Assembly (NCBI GenBank): GCA_029942185.1 | Contig: JAOZTK010000001.1 | Coordinates: forward strand, 28,319-69,618 | Origin: Flavobacteriaceae bacterium | Lineage (GTDB): Bacteria > Bacteroidota > Bacteroidia > Flavobacteriales > Flavobacteriaceae | Direction of reading: 5' to 3' | DNA: 41,300 bases | Shown: positions 33,950 to 41,300 of the stretch, piece after piece | How positions within the stretch are numbered: position 1 is the first letter of the stretch | How the letters are laid out: every line of letters begins with the position of its first letter | The notes under the pieces: generated by a model | Database searches by the model: none | The model's input: the letters and a program-made list of their open reading frames with translations, nothing else | What the model was told of the DNA's origin: nothing | Program-made: the position numbers and the translations under genes

Positions 33950-35668
33950 TTATTTTATCACTAGTTTTTGAGTAGCGAAATGATTATTTTCTTCAATGTT
34001 GATAATGTAAATTCCACTATTTAAATTGGATATATCAATACTTGTTTTAGCAGTGGTTTGTGTGAAAACAACTTTTCCTAGCAGATCAAATATTTGAATA
34101 TTTTTATCAGAATTATTTAATGTGCTAATGTTAATAATACCATGAGTAACCGGATTTGGATATAAGGAAAAACCTTCAATTACATTTTGTTGGTCTACAC
34201 TTAGAATATCGCTGGTATCACGTGGTGTTACTTGAGGAGTTCCATTGTATCCACTGACAATACAAGTATAGTCCATAGGAATTAGTGGTAAATCAGTACC
34301 TATATAATTAGCATCAAAAAAATCTGTTCTTAAAATAGAAGTACCGGATGCGTCGGTAATATCATAGTTGGTCCCCGTTTGGAAGGTGCCATCTCCACCG
34401 GAAACATCGGCAATACTAACTTGTGCTATTTGGACGAGTTCAGATTCGTACTCTGCCAAACCTTTGCTTGTTAAATCAGCAAGTGTAATTACTTCGGGTG
34501 TGACGACATTACCTGTTGAATTAAGTCCGGGATCAGTCGTTGGTACAAACTGCAATACTTGGTTATAAGAAGCTAATTTTCCTCTTAAATTTACAACACC
34601 ATCTCCTTCGTTATAGGCAGTAGTAATAACCTCATCCGGATCATGGATTTTCATACCCGCTGTTGCATCTTGCACCCATTTTTGATTGTTATATTCTTGT
34701 GCGTAGGTGCCAAAAACTTCACCGGTTACTTTATAATATTCTCCTTCTGTACCAGCTCGTAAAGCAGCTAAATTAGCAACGTTTGTATAAGATGCAATAT
34801 CAAAAGCGACTTGATCGTTTACTTCAGGAGATAATACAGCCCCTGAGTTATCAACTAATTCCATATAAAAAGTGTGGGAACCAGCGGCCAAACCAGATAA
34901 AGCGATAGGGTCAGTAGTATAATACGATGTAGCACTACCACCATCTAGGGTGTACTTAATATAACCATCGCCACCAGAACTTGCAACGGCAAAATTGGCA
35001 ACATTAAAAAGAACATCAAAATCAGTTATTTCAGGGTTATAAGTAGTATTGGCAGGGTATGATATAGAAATTGATGGGTCAGGGGAAGCAGAATATATAT
35101 ATGCGCCTGCAGGGAATGGTATCGCTGCAGTTGCATTTGTTGTTTCACCATCAAATGCATTTATTCCACTAAAGAACCAGTTAGCCAAAACAAAAGTATT
35201 TCCATCAGGTCCGGTACCATCAGCTCTATATGCCCAACCATCTAGATATTCCCACGGTTCGTCAGTACCATCTACATCAATTAAACCAAAAAGATCTATC
35301 ACACCTCCATTCATAAACAATTCAATAGCATCATCACCATTTATTGCCATTGCACCTGAAGTGTAATTCGGAGCAAACCCGAAAAAATTAGTAAACTCTA
35401 CATCCTCAGAAGCTATATAAAGAAAATCACCGGCAGTAGCAGCATCAGCGGGAAAAGTAAATTCTTCACCGTCAGAACCGTCTCCGTTATTTGCACTTCC
35501 AACTCCATAGATACTTAAATTAGGAATATTGTTTACTACGTATAGTTCTACGCCTTTTGGGACACCACCCGTAAGGGGTCCATCAAAAGTTCCAGTAATT
35601 ATTAGATCTTGTCCAAAAGACAAACTAGTCACTAAAATTGTGACCAATAATAAATAAATTTTTTTCAT
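33950..35668 (-). CDS. T9SS-secreted multidomain protein with LTD-like and OB-like domains
   Basis: This 572-residue protein starts at the ATG at 35668, which opens into a signal peptide (MKKIYLLLVTILVTSLSFGQ). The N-terminal 20-190 region is Asp/Gly-rich and resembles a lamin-tail-like domain of extracellular nucleases (GVELYVVNN, GDDAIELFMNG). An Ig-like region follows (about 190-290), then an OB-fold-like region (about 295-480, GEYYKVTGEVFGTY, WVQDATAGMKI). The C-terminus is a type IX secretion type A sorting domain (about 500-572: FSLYPNPV, IQIFDLLGKVVF, LNSGIYIINI, QKLVIK). It should be exported by T9SS and retained at the surface or released. No catalytic nuclease domain was seen. Composition is unlike its neighbours: rich in Asp, Gly and Thr. 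Confidence 0.85.
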   Translation of the reverse strand: MKKIYLLLVTILVTSLSFGQDLIITGTFDGPLTGGVPKGVELYVVNNIPNLSIYGVGSANNGDGSDGEEFTFPADAATAGDFLYIASEDVEFTNFFGFAPNYTSGAMAINGDDAIELFMNGGVIDLFGLIDVDGTDEPWEYLDGWAYRADGTGPDGNTFVLANWFFSGINAFDGETTNATAAIPFPAGAYIYSASPDPSISISYPANTTYNPEITDFDVLFNVANFAVASSGGDGYIKYTLDGGSATSYYTTDPIALSGLAAGSHTFYMELVDNSGAVLSPEVNDQVAFDIASYTNVANLAALRAGTEGEYYKVTGEVFGTYAQEYNNQKWVQDATAGMKIHDPDEVITTAYNEGDGVVNLRGKLASYNQVLQFVPTTDPGLNSTGNVVTPEVITLADLTSKGLAEYESELVQIAQVSIADVSGGDGTFQTGTNYDITDASGTSILRTDFFDANYIGTDLPLIPMDYTCIVSGYNGTPQVTPRDTSDILSVDQQNVIEGFSLYPNPVTHGIINISTLNNSDKNIQIFDLLGKVVFTQTTAKTSIDISNLNSGIYIINIEENNHFATQKLVIK

Positions 35669-35703
35669 AATAGTATATTTAAATTTTAAAAATAAAGCAG
35701 TCA

Positions 35704-35711
35704 CAAAGTTA
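35704..35711 (-). promoter_or_regulatory. -7 promoter element of the T9SS-secreted protein gene
   Basis: Read on the minus strand this is TAACTTTG, a TAnnTTTG match, 35 bases upstream of the ATG at 35668. It lies between this gene and the upstream batE gene, so the gene has its own promoter. Confidence 0.6.
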
Positions 35712-35756
35712 CAAAAAGTTTATGATATATCAGAGGGGAACGACCGATGAAAAAAA

Positions 35757-36527
35757 CTATTTCAACTTTTTAAAAGTATCGTTTAAAAGCCATCCAACTT
35801 TGCCATCTACCAGCTTTATTCTGGACCAATCATCCATGTTTTCAAGTACTAAAATCTTAGTGCCTTCGTGTAATTCAAAAGCTTCTGACGCAGTATTATT
35901 AGGTTCTGATTTTACAGAGACTTTTGAGTTAAAGATGATAGCAGGTTGGTTATGAGTGCTGTAGTGTTTTGCTTTTATGCTAAAACTCAAACTGATTAAA
36001 AACAAAGCGATATTTATAAAACCAAGACTAAAAAAAAGACGTTTGGTATTTGTATAACGAGAAAAATGATAAAGCAAAAAGAAAGTACTTAATAAAAGAG
36101 CAATAATTACACTGATTAAAGCCCACGTATTATAAGAAATAGGATAGATTATTTTTTCATTAATTTTTTGAAAAACACTTTTAGGAAGTACTTCAAAAGC
36201 GTCAATTGTCATCCTCTGGGCAAAAATTAAATTGTGTTTTACGTCTGTGTGATGCGGATTAACGAGTAAAGCTTTTTCATAATAATAAATACTCGGTGCA
36301 ATTTGGTTCAGTTTGTAACAGGTGTTTCCTAAATTATAGTACAAATCGGCAGATTGTAAGCCAAAACTATCAATTTGACGGTAGTTGTTTAGGGCTTCTT
36401 CATAAAAACCATTACGGTAGGCGCTATTTGCCTTTTCGAAAAGAAGATCACTTTGACTAGTAATATCTTGTGCAGATATAGCCATTGTTATAATAAAAAA
36501 CGATATGTAAAGTACTCTTTGTTTCAA
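35757..36527 (-). CDS. batE: BatE-like TPR and SH3-domain membrane protein
   Basis: This 256-residue protein has a signal peptide (about 1-20), two to three TPR repeats (about 22-110; YRNGFYEEALNNYRQI, ADLYYNLGNTCYKLNQ, SIYYYEKALLVNP), two transmembrane helices (about 130-152 and 163-183) and a C-terminal bacterial SH3 domain (about 200-255; WSRIKLVDGKVGWL). This is the organisation of BatE from the Bacteroides aerotolerance (Bat) operon. It lies 10 bases after batD and is surely co-transcribed with it. The other Bat genes are not adjacent. Confidence 0.85.
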   Translation of the reverse strand: MKQRVLYISFFIITMAISAQDITSQSDLLFEKANSAYRNGFYEEALNNYRQIDSFGLQSADLYYNLGNTCYKLNQIAPSIYYYEKALLVNPHHTDVKHNLIFAQRMTIDAFEVLPKSVFQKINEKIIYPISYNTWALISVIIALLLSTFFLLYHFSRYTNTKRLFFSLGFINIALFLISLSFSIKAKHYSTHNQPAIIFNSKVSVKSEPNNTASEAFELHEGTKILVLENMDDWSRIKLVDGKVGWLLNDTFKKLK

Positions 36528-36537
36528 TTTGTAATTA

Positions 36538-38304
36538 TTACCTTAATTCAGAACTTATTTTAGAAATTATCTCACTAGCTTTTTTGTAAACATTTTTCAT
36601 TTTTAAATTTGTAGTCGGTGTAAATCGACCAAAATCACAATCATTTAATACCTCATTAAAATCAATAATGGTATCTTCACTTACTTGATATTCTGATAGT
36701 AATTTTTTTATTTTTTCTTGACTGATATCCGCTGTTTCTATAGATAATTTTGCTTTTAAAAAATTGTGCAATGCCCTTTCTAAAGCTATATAAAAAGCAT
36801 CTTTATTGTTTATTTGTTTTTTGGCCTCCGATAAATATTTCTTCGCTAATCTATCTGCGGTTCTTTTTTTATTTCCCACAATATCACGTATCATTTTTTT
36901 ACGCTTTCTTCCAATAAAAATTCCTATAGGAATTGTTAACAAGAAGAATAACAACAAACCATAATACCATTTTGAATTGTAAAATTCAAAAGTATGTGGT
37001 GCTATAAATTCCGTTTTCGTATGAATAAACCTAAAATCGCCTCCTGTGTTCTTTACTATTTGTTTTGTTGTTGATTCGTTATTTGTAGTTGAGGGCAACG
37101 TCTTACCTTCTGTAACCTCAAGGATAAGTTCTTTTGAAGAAAGCCTGTGATATTGCTTGTCTTTTGGATTAAAATAAGAAAAATTAACAACGGGAATTTT
37201 ATATTTTCCTTTGTATTCCGGAACAATTGAATAAGTCTCGGTGATATTACCTTTTAAACCATTTAATGTGGTGCGGACATTTTGTTTGTTTTCCGGAGTA
37301 TAAACCTCTAATTCTGAAGGCACCACTATTTTTGGAATTCCAAAGAGTTTTAAGTTACCTTCTCCCGTAATTTTTATTTCAACTTGAGTTGATTCATTGG
37401 CTTTTAGGGAGCTTTTACTAAGTCCGACATCCAAATTATAATTACCTACCGCTCCGGTAAAATCGACAGGTTTTCCATCTATAGGCAATGCCTTTACATA
37501 GATTTGTCTTTTATCAGAAGTATAGTGTGCATTGATCCTTCGGGTTTGGGGATTACCAAAAAAATCGTAACGACCGGATGGAACGGAGACAACCAAGTCT
37601 ACACTCATAGGGTTGACATATAATTTACCTGATTTTTGAGGAATTAAAACAGTTTTTTTAATCGTGTAATAACGATAATTTTGACCCTTAAACTCTCCTC
37701 TTTTTTCTCGGTTGTTCTTAATTGGAATTTCTTGATTCCAAAAACCTTCGTATTTTGGATTTTCTCCAAATTGGGGATTGCTAAAACCAATTTTTTCACT
37801 AAAATAAAGCCGATATTCTACATAGACTCCTTCTCCTATATAAGGATTTGTTTTAGAGACAAAAGCCACTAAATGAATATTCTCTTGTGCGATATAATTA
37901 GGATCATTCGGATTTTTGGGTAGAGCTATTTTCTCAGTGACAGTTATTTTGACAGAATTGGAGTAAATAATAACTCCTTCATACGCTATTTGAGCGGGAG
38001 AAATAGTGTGGTTCCCTATGATTTTTGGTTCTAAGATATAAATATAGGATTGTGAATAGGAAGATTTTCCATTAACCCATGATTGACTGACAGAAGAACT
38101 GGGTCCGGCAACGACTTTAAAATTAGAAAAATCGGGTGCTTTAAAATTATCTGCACCGTTTTTATTAACGCTAAACTCAATTTTTAAACGTTGGTTGACG
38201 CCCAGCACACTTTTGCTGACAGAAGTGGTAAACTCAAAATCTTGAGCAAAAATAACTCCGCTGAGTAAAAGAAAAAATAGTATGATGTGTTTTTTAAAAA
38301 ACAA
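36538..38304 (-). CDS. batD: BatD family protein (oxygen tolerance, membrane-anchored)
   Basis: This 588-residue envelope protein has a signal peptide, a long beta-rich periplasmic region (about 20-420), one transmembrane helix (about 440-460, WYYGLLLFFLLTIPIGIFIG) and a cytoplasmic helical tail. This matches BatD. There is no ATG: a TTG at 38304 gives MFFKKHIILFFLLLSGVIFAQ, a model signal peptide, and is preferred over an in-frame TTG 14 codons upstream (38346). In Bacteroidetes BatD usually follows MoxR, BatA, BatB and BatC, none of which are nearby. The batE gene follows after 10 bases. Confidence 0.85.
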   Translation of the reverse strand: MFFKKHIILFFLLLSGVIFAQDFEFTTSVSKSVLGVNQRLKIEFSVNKNGADNFKAPDFSNFKVVAGPSSSVSQSWVNGKSSYSQSYIYILEPKIIGNHTISPAQIAYEGVIIYSNSVKITVTEKIALPKNPNDPNYIAQENIHLVAFVSKTNPYIGEGVYVEYRLYFSEKIGFSNPQFGENPKYEGFWNQEIPIKNNREKRGEFKGQNYRYYTIKKTVLIPQKSGKLYVNPMSVDLVVSVPSGRYDFFGNPQTRRINAHYTSDKRQIYVKALPIDGKPVDFTGAVGNYNLDVGLSKSSLKANESTQVEIKITGEGNLKLFGIPKIVVPSELEVYTPENKQNVRTTLNGLKGNITETYSIVPEYKGKYKIPVVNFSYFNPKDKQYHRLSSKELILEVTEGKTLPSTTNNESTTKQIVKNTGGDFRFIHTKTEFIAPHTFEFYNSKWYYGLLLFFLLTIPIGIFIGRKRKKMIRDIVGNKKRTADRLAKKYLSEAKKQINNKDAFYIALERALHNFLKAKLSIETADISQEKIKKLLSEYQVSEDTIIDFNEVLNDCDFGRFTPTTNLKMKNVYKKASEIISKISSELR

Positions 38305-38411
38305 AATAATATACACTGCATTTTTAACTAAATGCAAAAGTCGCAAAACGCCTTAAAAACCACAAAATTAGACTGAAAAAGTTATGTTAAAAAAGACATG
38401 AGCACATAAAA

Positions 38412-38864
38412 TTATTGACGATTCTTAGTGTCAATTAATATGGTTACAGGTCCGTCGTTGATAAAATTGAGTTGCATATAAGCTCCAAATCTTCCCGTTT
38501 GAACTTTTTTATTCAAATCTAGTTCTAGCTGTTCTATAAAGTGATTATACAAAGGAATCGCAATTTCAGGTCTCGCAGCTTTGATATATGAAGGCCTATT
38601 TCCCTTTTTAGTACTTGCGTGTAGTGTAAATTGACTGACGACAATAACTTCTCCATTTATATCTTTTATTGAAAGATTCATCACTCCTTCGTCATCATTA
38701 AAAATCCGTAGGTTCGTTATTTTGTTGGATAACCAAATAATATCTTCAGTTGTGTCTTTCGTTTCAATACCGAGTAAAATCATAAAACCTCTTTTGATAG
38801 CTGCAACTTTCTGCTCTTCAATTAGCACTGAGGCATCGCTCACTCGTTGGATAACTGCTTTCAT
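38412..38864 (-). CDS. dtd: D-aminoacyl-tRNA deacylase
   Basis: This enzyme removes D-amino acids, and glycine mischarged on tRNA-Ala, from tRNAs. It has 150 residues, the standard length. The N-terminus MKAVIQRVSDASV, the active-site motif SQFTLHAS (about 77-84) and the C-terminal NDGPVTI with its cis Gly-Pro are all conserved. It shares its fold with the ThrRS-type editing protein at 3676. The gene is 18 bases downstream of rsgA and likely in one operon with it. Confidence 0.96.
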   Translation of the reverse strand: MKAVIQRVSDASVLIEEQKVAAIKRGFMILLGIETKDTTEDIIWLSNKITNLRIFNDDEGVMNLSIKDINGEVIVVSQFTLHASTKKGNRPSYIKAARPEIAIPLYNHFIEQLELDLNKKVQTGRFGAYMQLNFINDGPVTILIDTKNRQ

Positions 38865-38882
38865 AGGTTTGGTTTTATTCCA

Positions 38883-39806
38883 TTATCTATAAGGGCTCTT
38901 TTCATTTTCTAACAATTGCAAATAATTATAATAGCGTGATTCTGAAACTTCTCCATTTTCCACCGCTTTTATCACAGCACATTTAGGTTCGTCAACATGT
39001 CTACAATTATTAAATTTACATTTTTCTTTTAAAGCAAAAATTTCCGGAAAAAAATCTCCGACTTCTTCTTGGGAAAAATCAACAACCCCAAAACCTTTAA
39101 TCCCGGGTGTGTCTATGATAAATCCACCGAAATGTAGGGGATACATCTGCGCAAAAGTAGTTGTATGTGCTCCTTGTTTGTGTGCTTCTGAAATGGGTTT
39201 TGTTTTGATGTTTAAACCCGGTTCAATAACATTGATTAAAGTTGATTTCCCAACTCCGGAATGACCTGCAAACAAACTTGTTTTATCTTTCATCAGTTTT
39301 TTTATGCTTTCAATATTAACCCCTGTTTTGGCAGAAACATCAATACAGGTATAACCAATTTTTTCATAAAGTTGTTTTAAATAATCTTTTTCAAATAGCA
39401 AATCATCATCATAGGTGTCAATTTTATTAAAAAGCAGTATTGCATTGATATGATACGCTTCAGCAGTAGCCAAAAAACGATCGATAAATGCAGTGTGTGT
39501 TATGGGATTTTCTATTGTAATTAACAAAAAAGCAATATCAATATTTGCCGCGATGATATGTGTTTGTTTTGATAAATTAACGGATTTCCGAATGATGTAA
39601 TTCTGTCTCTCGTGAATAGTATTAATGACAGCTGTCTCATGATTAACTTCTATTTCAAAATCTACCAAATCACCTACCGCAACCGGATTGGTGCTTTTAA
39701 TTCCTTTGACACGGAACTTTCCTCTCATACGACATTCAAAAGTTTTTCCTTCTTTTGTACGTACCTTGTACCAGCTTCCCGTAGATTTTGTTACAACTCC
39801 TTGCAT
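38883..39806 (-). CDS. rsgA: Small ribosomal subunit biogenesis GTPase RsgA
   Basis: This circularly permuted GTPase acts late in 30S subunit maturation. The ATG at 39806 gives MQGVVTKSTGSWY, the normal N-terminus of the OB-fold, and 307 residues; an earlier in-frame start at 39851 adds 15 unlikely residues. The order of GTPase motifs is permuted as expected: G4 NKID (about 141), G1 GHSGVGKST (about 180), G3 DTPG (about 230). The zinc knuckle is C-x-x-x-x-C-x-H-x5-C (KCKFNNCRH...KC). It forms a pair with dtd. Confidence 0.96.
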   Translation of the reverse strand: MQGVVTKSTGSWYKVRTKEGKTFECRMRGKFRVKGIKSTNPVAVGDLVDFEIEVNHETAVINTIHERQNYIIRKSVNLSKQTHIIAANIDIAFLLITIENPITHTAFIDRFLATAEAYHINAILLFNKIDTYDDDLLFEKDYLKQLYEKIGYTCIDVSAKTGVNIESIKKLMKDKTSLFAGHSGVGKSTLINVIEPGLNIKTKPISEAHKQGAHTTTFAQMYPLHFGGFIIDTPGIKGFGVVDFSQEEVGDFFPEIFALKEKCKFNNCRHVDEPKCAVIKAVENGEVSESRYYNYLQLLENEKSPYR

Positions 39807-39869
39807 GGGGTAAAAGTAAGAAAAATCGGAAAAACCGAATCTTTTACTCAATAAAAGAATGTTTAAAAG

Positions 39870-40982
39870 TTAAGTTTTTGCACGTCTCCTATCGTATTCA
39901 CCGGTTCCCAATTGATTTAACATGGAAAAATGACTTTTTAAAGCGCCAAAAAATGTTTTGTGCTGGTGGTAGGTTATATCAAAATCTGCAGCGGTTTGCT
40001 TGACAATTTTAGCAATCTTTTTATAGTGAACATGACAAATTTTAGGAAACAAATGATGTTCTATTTGGTAATTTAAACCTCCGATAAACCACGAAAACAG
40101 CACACTTTTATCGGCAAAATCTGAGGTTGTTTTCATTTGGTGAATTGCCCAATTATTCTCTATAGTACTATTTTTATCAGGCAACGGAAACTCCGTTTCT
40201 TGTATAACATGAGCCGGTTGAAAGATAAGGGCTAACGCAAGCCCGGTAATAAAATGCATAATAAAAAATCCTAATAATGAGATCCACCACGGCACGGCAA
40301 CTAACATAATTGGCAATACGATAAATAATACTGTATACCAGACTTTATGAAAAATTATACGAGTAAGTGCCTTGTTAAAAGTAAGGCCTTGACCGGATAA
40401 TAATCCTTTTTTATTATAACGAACTAATTGTAGAAAATCTTTGGCGGTAAACCAATAAATACTCATTATTGCATAAAAGAAGGGTGCATAAAATGCTTGA
40501 AAACGATGCATGTATTTTCGTTTTTGATTGGGTGAAAACCGCATTAATGGATTGGCAATATCATCATCGTACCCATCAATATTTGTATAAGAATGATGCA
40601 ATACATTGTGTTGTATAATCCAATTGATATGATAACCTCCAATAAAATTAAGCATAAAACCAAGCACCTTATTCACTTTTTTATTTTTTGAATACGATCC
40701 ATGATTGGCATCATGCATTACGGATAAGCCGATTCCCGACATTCCAAAACCCATCAAAACCCACATAAACAACACCATTCCTATTGTTGAAATAATTCCT
40801 GTAAGCATGAGTAAATAAGGAATAAAATACAATAACAACATGAAAATTGTTTTAATTTTCATATTAAAATTAGCATATTTTGAGATGTTGTTTTCTTTGA
40901 AATAGGCATTGACCCTAGTGCGCAATTCTTTTAAAAATTCAGGTTGATCCTGTTTATTAAATTTGACTGTTGGAATATTCAT
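39870..40982 (-). CDS. Membrane fatty acid desaturase (QxxHH, front-end type)
   Basis: This 370-residue integral membrane di-iron enzyme introduces a double bond into acyl chains. The three histidine boxes are HDANH (90-94), HNVLHH (125-130) and QIEHH (306-310). Gln in place of the first His of the third box marks the linoleoyl-CoA / delta-6-type family. There is no cytochrome b5 domain, so an external electron donor is needed. Transmembrane helices are at about 46-62, 66-88, 108-120, 217-232 and 236-255. The substrate is not determined. It is a single gene under the -7 element at 41032-41039, separate from rsgA. Confidence 0.92.
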   Translation of the reverse strand: MNIPTVKFNKQDQPEFLKELRTRVNAYFKENNISKYANFNMKIKTIFMLLLYFIPYLLMLTGIISTIGMVLFMWVLMGFGMSGIGLSVMHDANHGSYSKNKKVNKVLGFMLNFIGGYHINWIIQHNVLHHSYTNIDGYDDDIANPLMRFSPNQKRKYMHRFQAFYAPFFYAIMSIYWFTAKDFLQLVRYNKKGLLSGQGLTFNKALTRIIFHKVWYTVLFIVLPIMLVAVPWWISLLGFFIMHFITGLALALIFQPAHVIQETEFPLPDKNSTIENNWAIHQMKTTSDFADKSVLFSWFIGGLNYQIEHHLFPKICHVHYKKIAKIVKQTAADFDITYHQHKTFFGALKSHFSMLNQLGTGEYDRRRAKT

Positions 40983-41031
40983 AGTGGTAGGTTTTGTATA
41001 ATTACAACTGCAAAAAACGATTTATTATCAG

Positions 41032-41039
41032 CAAAGTTA
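41032..41039 (-). promoter_or_regulatory. -7 promoter element of the desaturase gene
   Basis: Read on the minus strand this is TAACTTTG, a TAnnTTTG match, 49 bases upstream of the ATG at 40982. Confidence 0.6.
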
Positions 41040-41216
41040 TATAATATGTTTGACTTTTGATTGCAATGGTACAGAAAAAGAAGTTTTAAGATTTTCTAAA
41101 CAGTTTAAATAAAACCTAAACACATTTACAAGCTTATTAACTAATGTTAGACAGATACTCAATCTCGATTTCATCAAAAAAAAACAAAAATTTTACAGAT
41201 ATATAAAAAAACAGTT

Positions 41217-41224
41217 TATATTTG
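41217..41224 (+). promoter_or_regulatory. -7 promoter element of the tRNA-Asp gene
   Basis: TATATTTG is a perfect TAnnTTTG, 18 bases before the first base of the tRNA, a fitting distance for a short tRNA leader. Confidence 0.7.
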
Positions 41225-41242
41225 CATCCGCTTATAAAGCAC

Positions 41243-41300
41243 GGTCTGGTAGTTCAGTTGGTTAGAATACCTGCCTGTCACGCAGGGGGTCGCGAGTTCG
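41243..41300 (+). tRNA. tRNA-Asp (GTC), cut by the window end
   Basis: The 5' acceptor strand GGTCTGG begins at 41243. The D-arm (GTTCAGTTGGTTAGAAT), the anticodon stem CCTGC/GCAGG and anticodon GTC at 41277-41279 are clear, and the T-arm begins with GTTCG at the very end. The 3' part, about 16-18 bases, lies outside the window. GTC reads Asp codons GAC and GAU. Confidence 0.95.

Noticed and set aside
35049-35366. 105-codon + frame inside the T9SS-secreted protein gene
   Set aside because: It is antisense to a gene with a signal peptide and sorting domain; its translation shows no domain.

Overview
The window looks like chromosomal DNA from a member of the Bacteroidetes, most likely the family Flavobacteriaceae. 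The DNA is AT-rich. At least ten promoters match the Bacteroidetes -7 element TAnnTTTG. There is a secreted protein with a C-terminal type IX secretion sorting domain, and there are typical Bacteroidetes families: DUF5916, DUF4175, BatD/BatE and a TPM-domain protein. No phage, insertion sequence, CRISPR array or plasmid gene was seen. Most of the window is core genome.

Layout. Bases 1-9.5 kb (+): tandem palindromic repeats, a TolC-type efflux protein, a DUF5916 outer-membrane protein, a free-standing archaeal-type ThrRS editing domain, glutaryl-CoA dehydrogenase, RNase R, a beta-eliminating lyase whose residues indicate tyrosine phenol-lyase, and TatA. Bases 9.5-13.8 kb (mostly -): an SPFH protein, a small membrane protein (+), a TPM-domain protein and glutamyl-tRNA synthetase. 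Bases 14-23.5 kb (+): DUF4175, YbeY, MnmG, a methyltransferase, SerRS and a phosphofructokinase with pyrophosphate-type residues. MnmG is bracketed by two parS-like palindromes. Bases 23.5-24.2 kb: a very AT-rich non-coding stretch with inverted and direct repeats and DnaA-box-like sequences, a candidate replication origin. Bases 24.2-26.3 kb (+): RpiB, a superoxide-reductase-like protein and a CDF metal exporter.

Bases 26.4-30.6 kb (+) hold the most interesting group: a YghO/GNAT-like acyltransferase, a short-chain reductase, a divergent cysteine-synthase-like PLP enzyme and an alpha-oxoamine synthase. Together they fit a complete pathway to sulfonolipids (capnine and N-acylcapnine), the sulfonate analogues of sphingolipids found in gliding Bacteroidetes. 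The order would be cysteate synthesis, condensation with an acyl thioester, ketone reduction and N-acylation.

Bases 30.6-41.3 kb (mostly -): a small outer-membrane barrel protein, ElaA and threonine aldolase (both +), a PolB-like exonuclease, a T9SS-secreted protein, BatE and BatD without the rest of the Bat operon, D-aminoacyl-tRNA deacylase, RsgA, and a fatty-acid desaturase. A tRNA-Asp gene is cut by the window end.

Themes. Translation quality control and ribosome maturation are well represented (GltX, SerRS, ThrRS-type editing domain, DTD, YbeY, RsgA, MnmG, RNase R). Lipid and envelope functions come next. Between genes there are two heptanucleotide tandem arrays and several related hairpin repeats.
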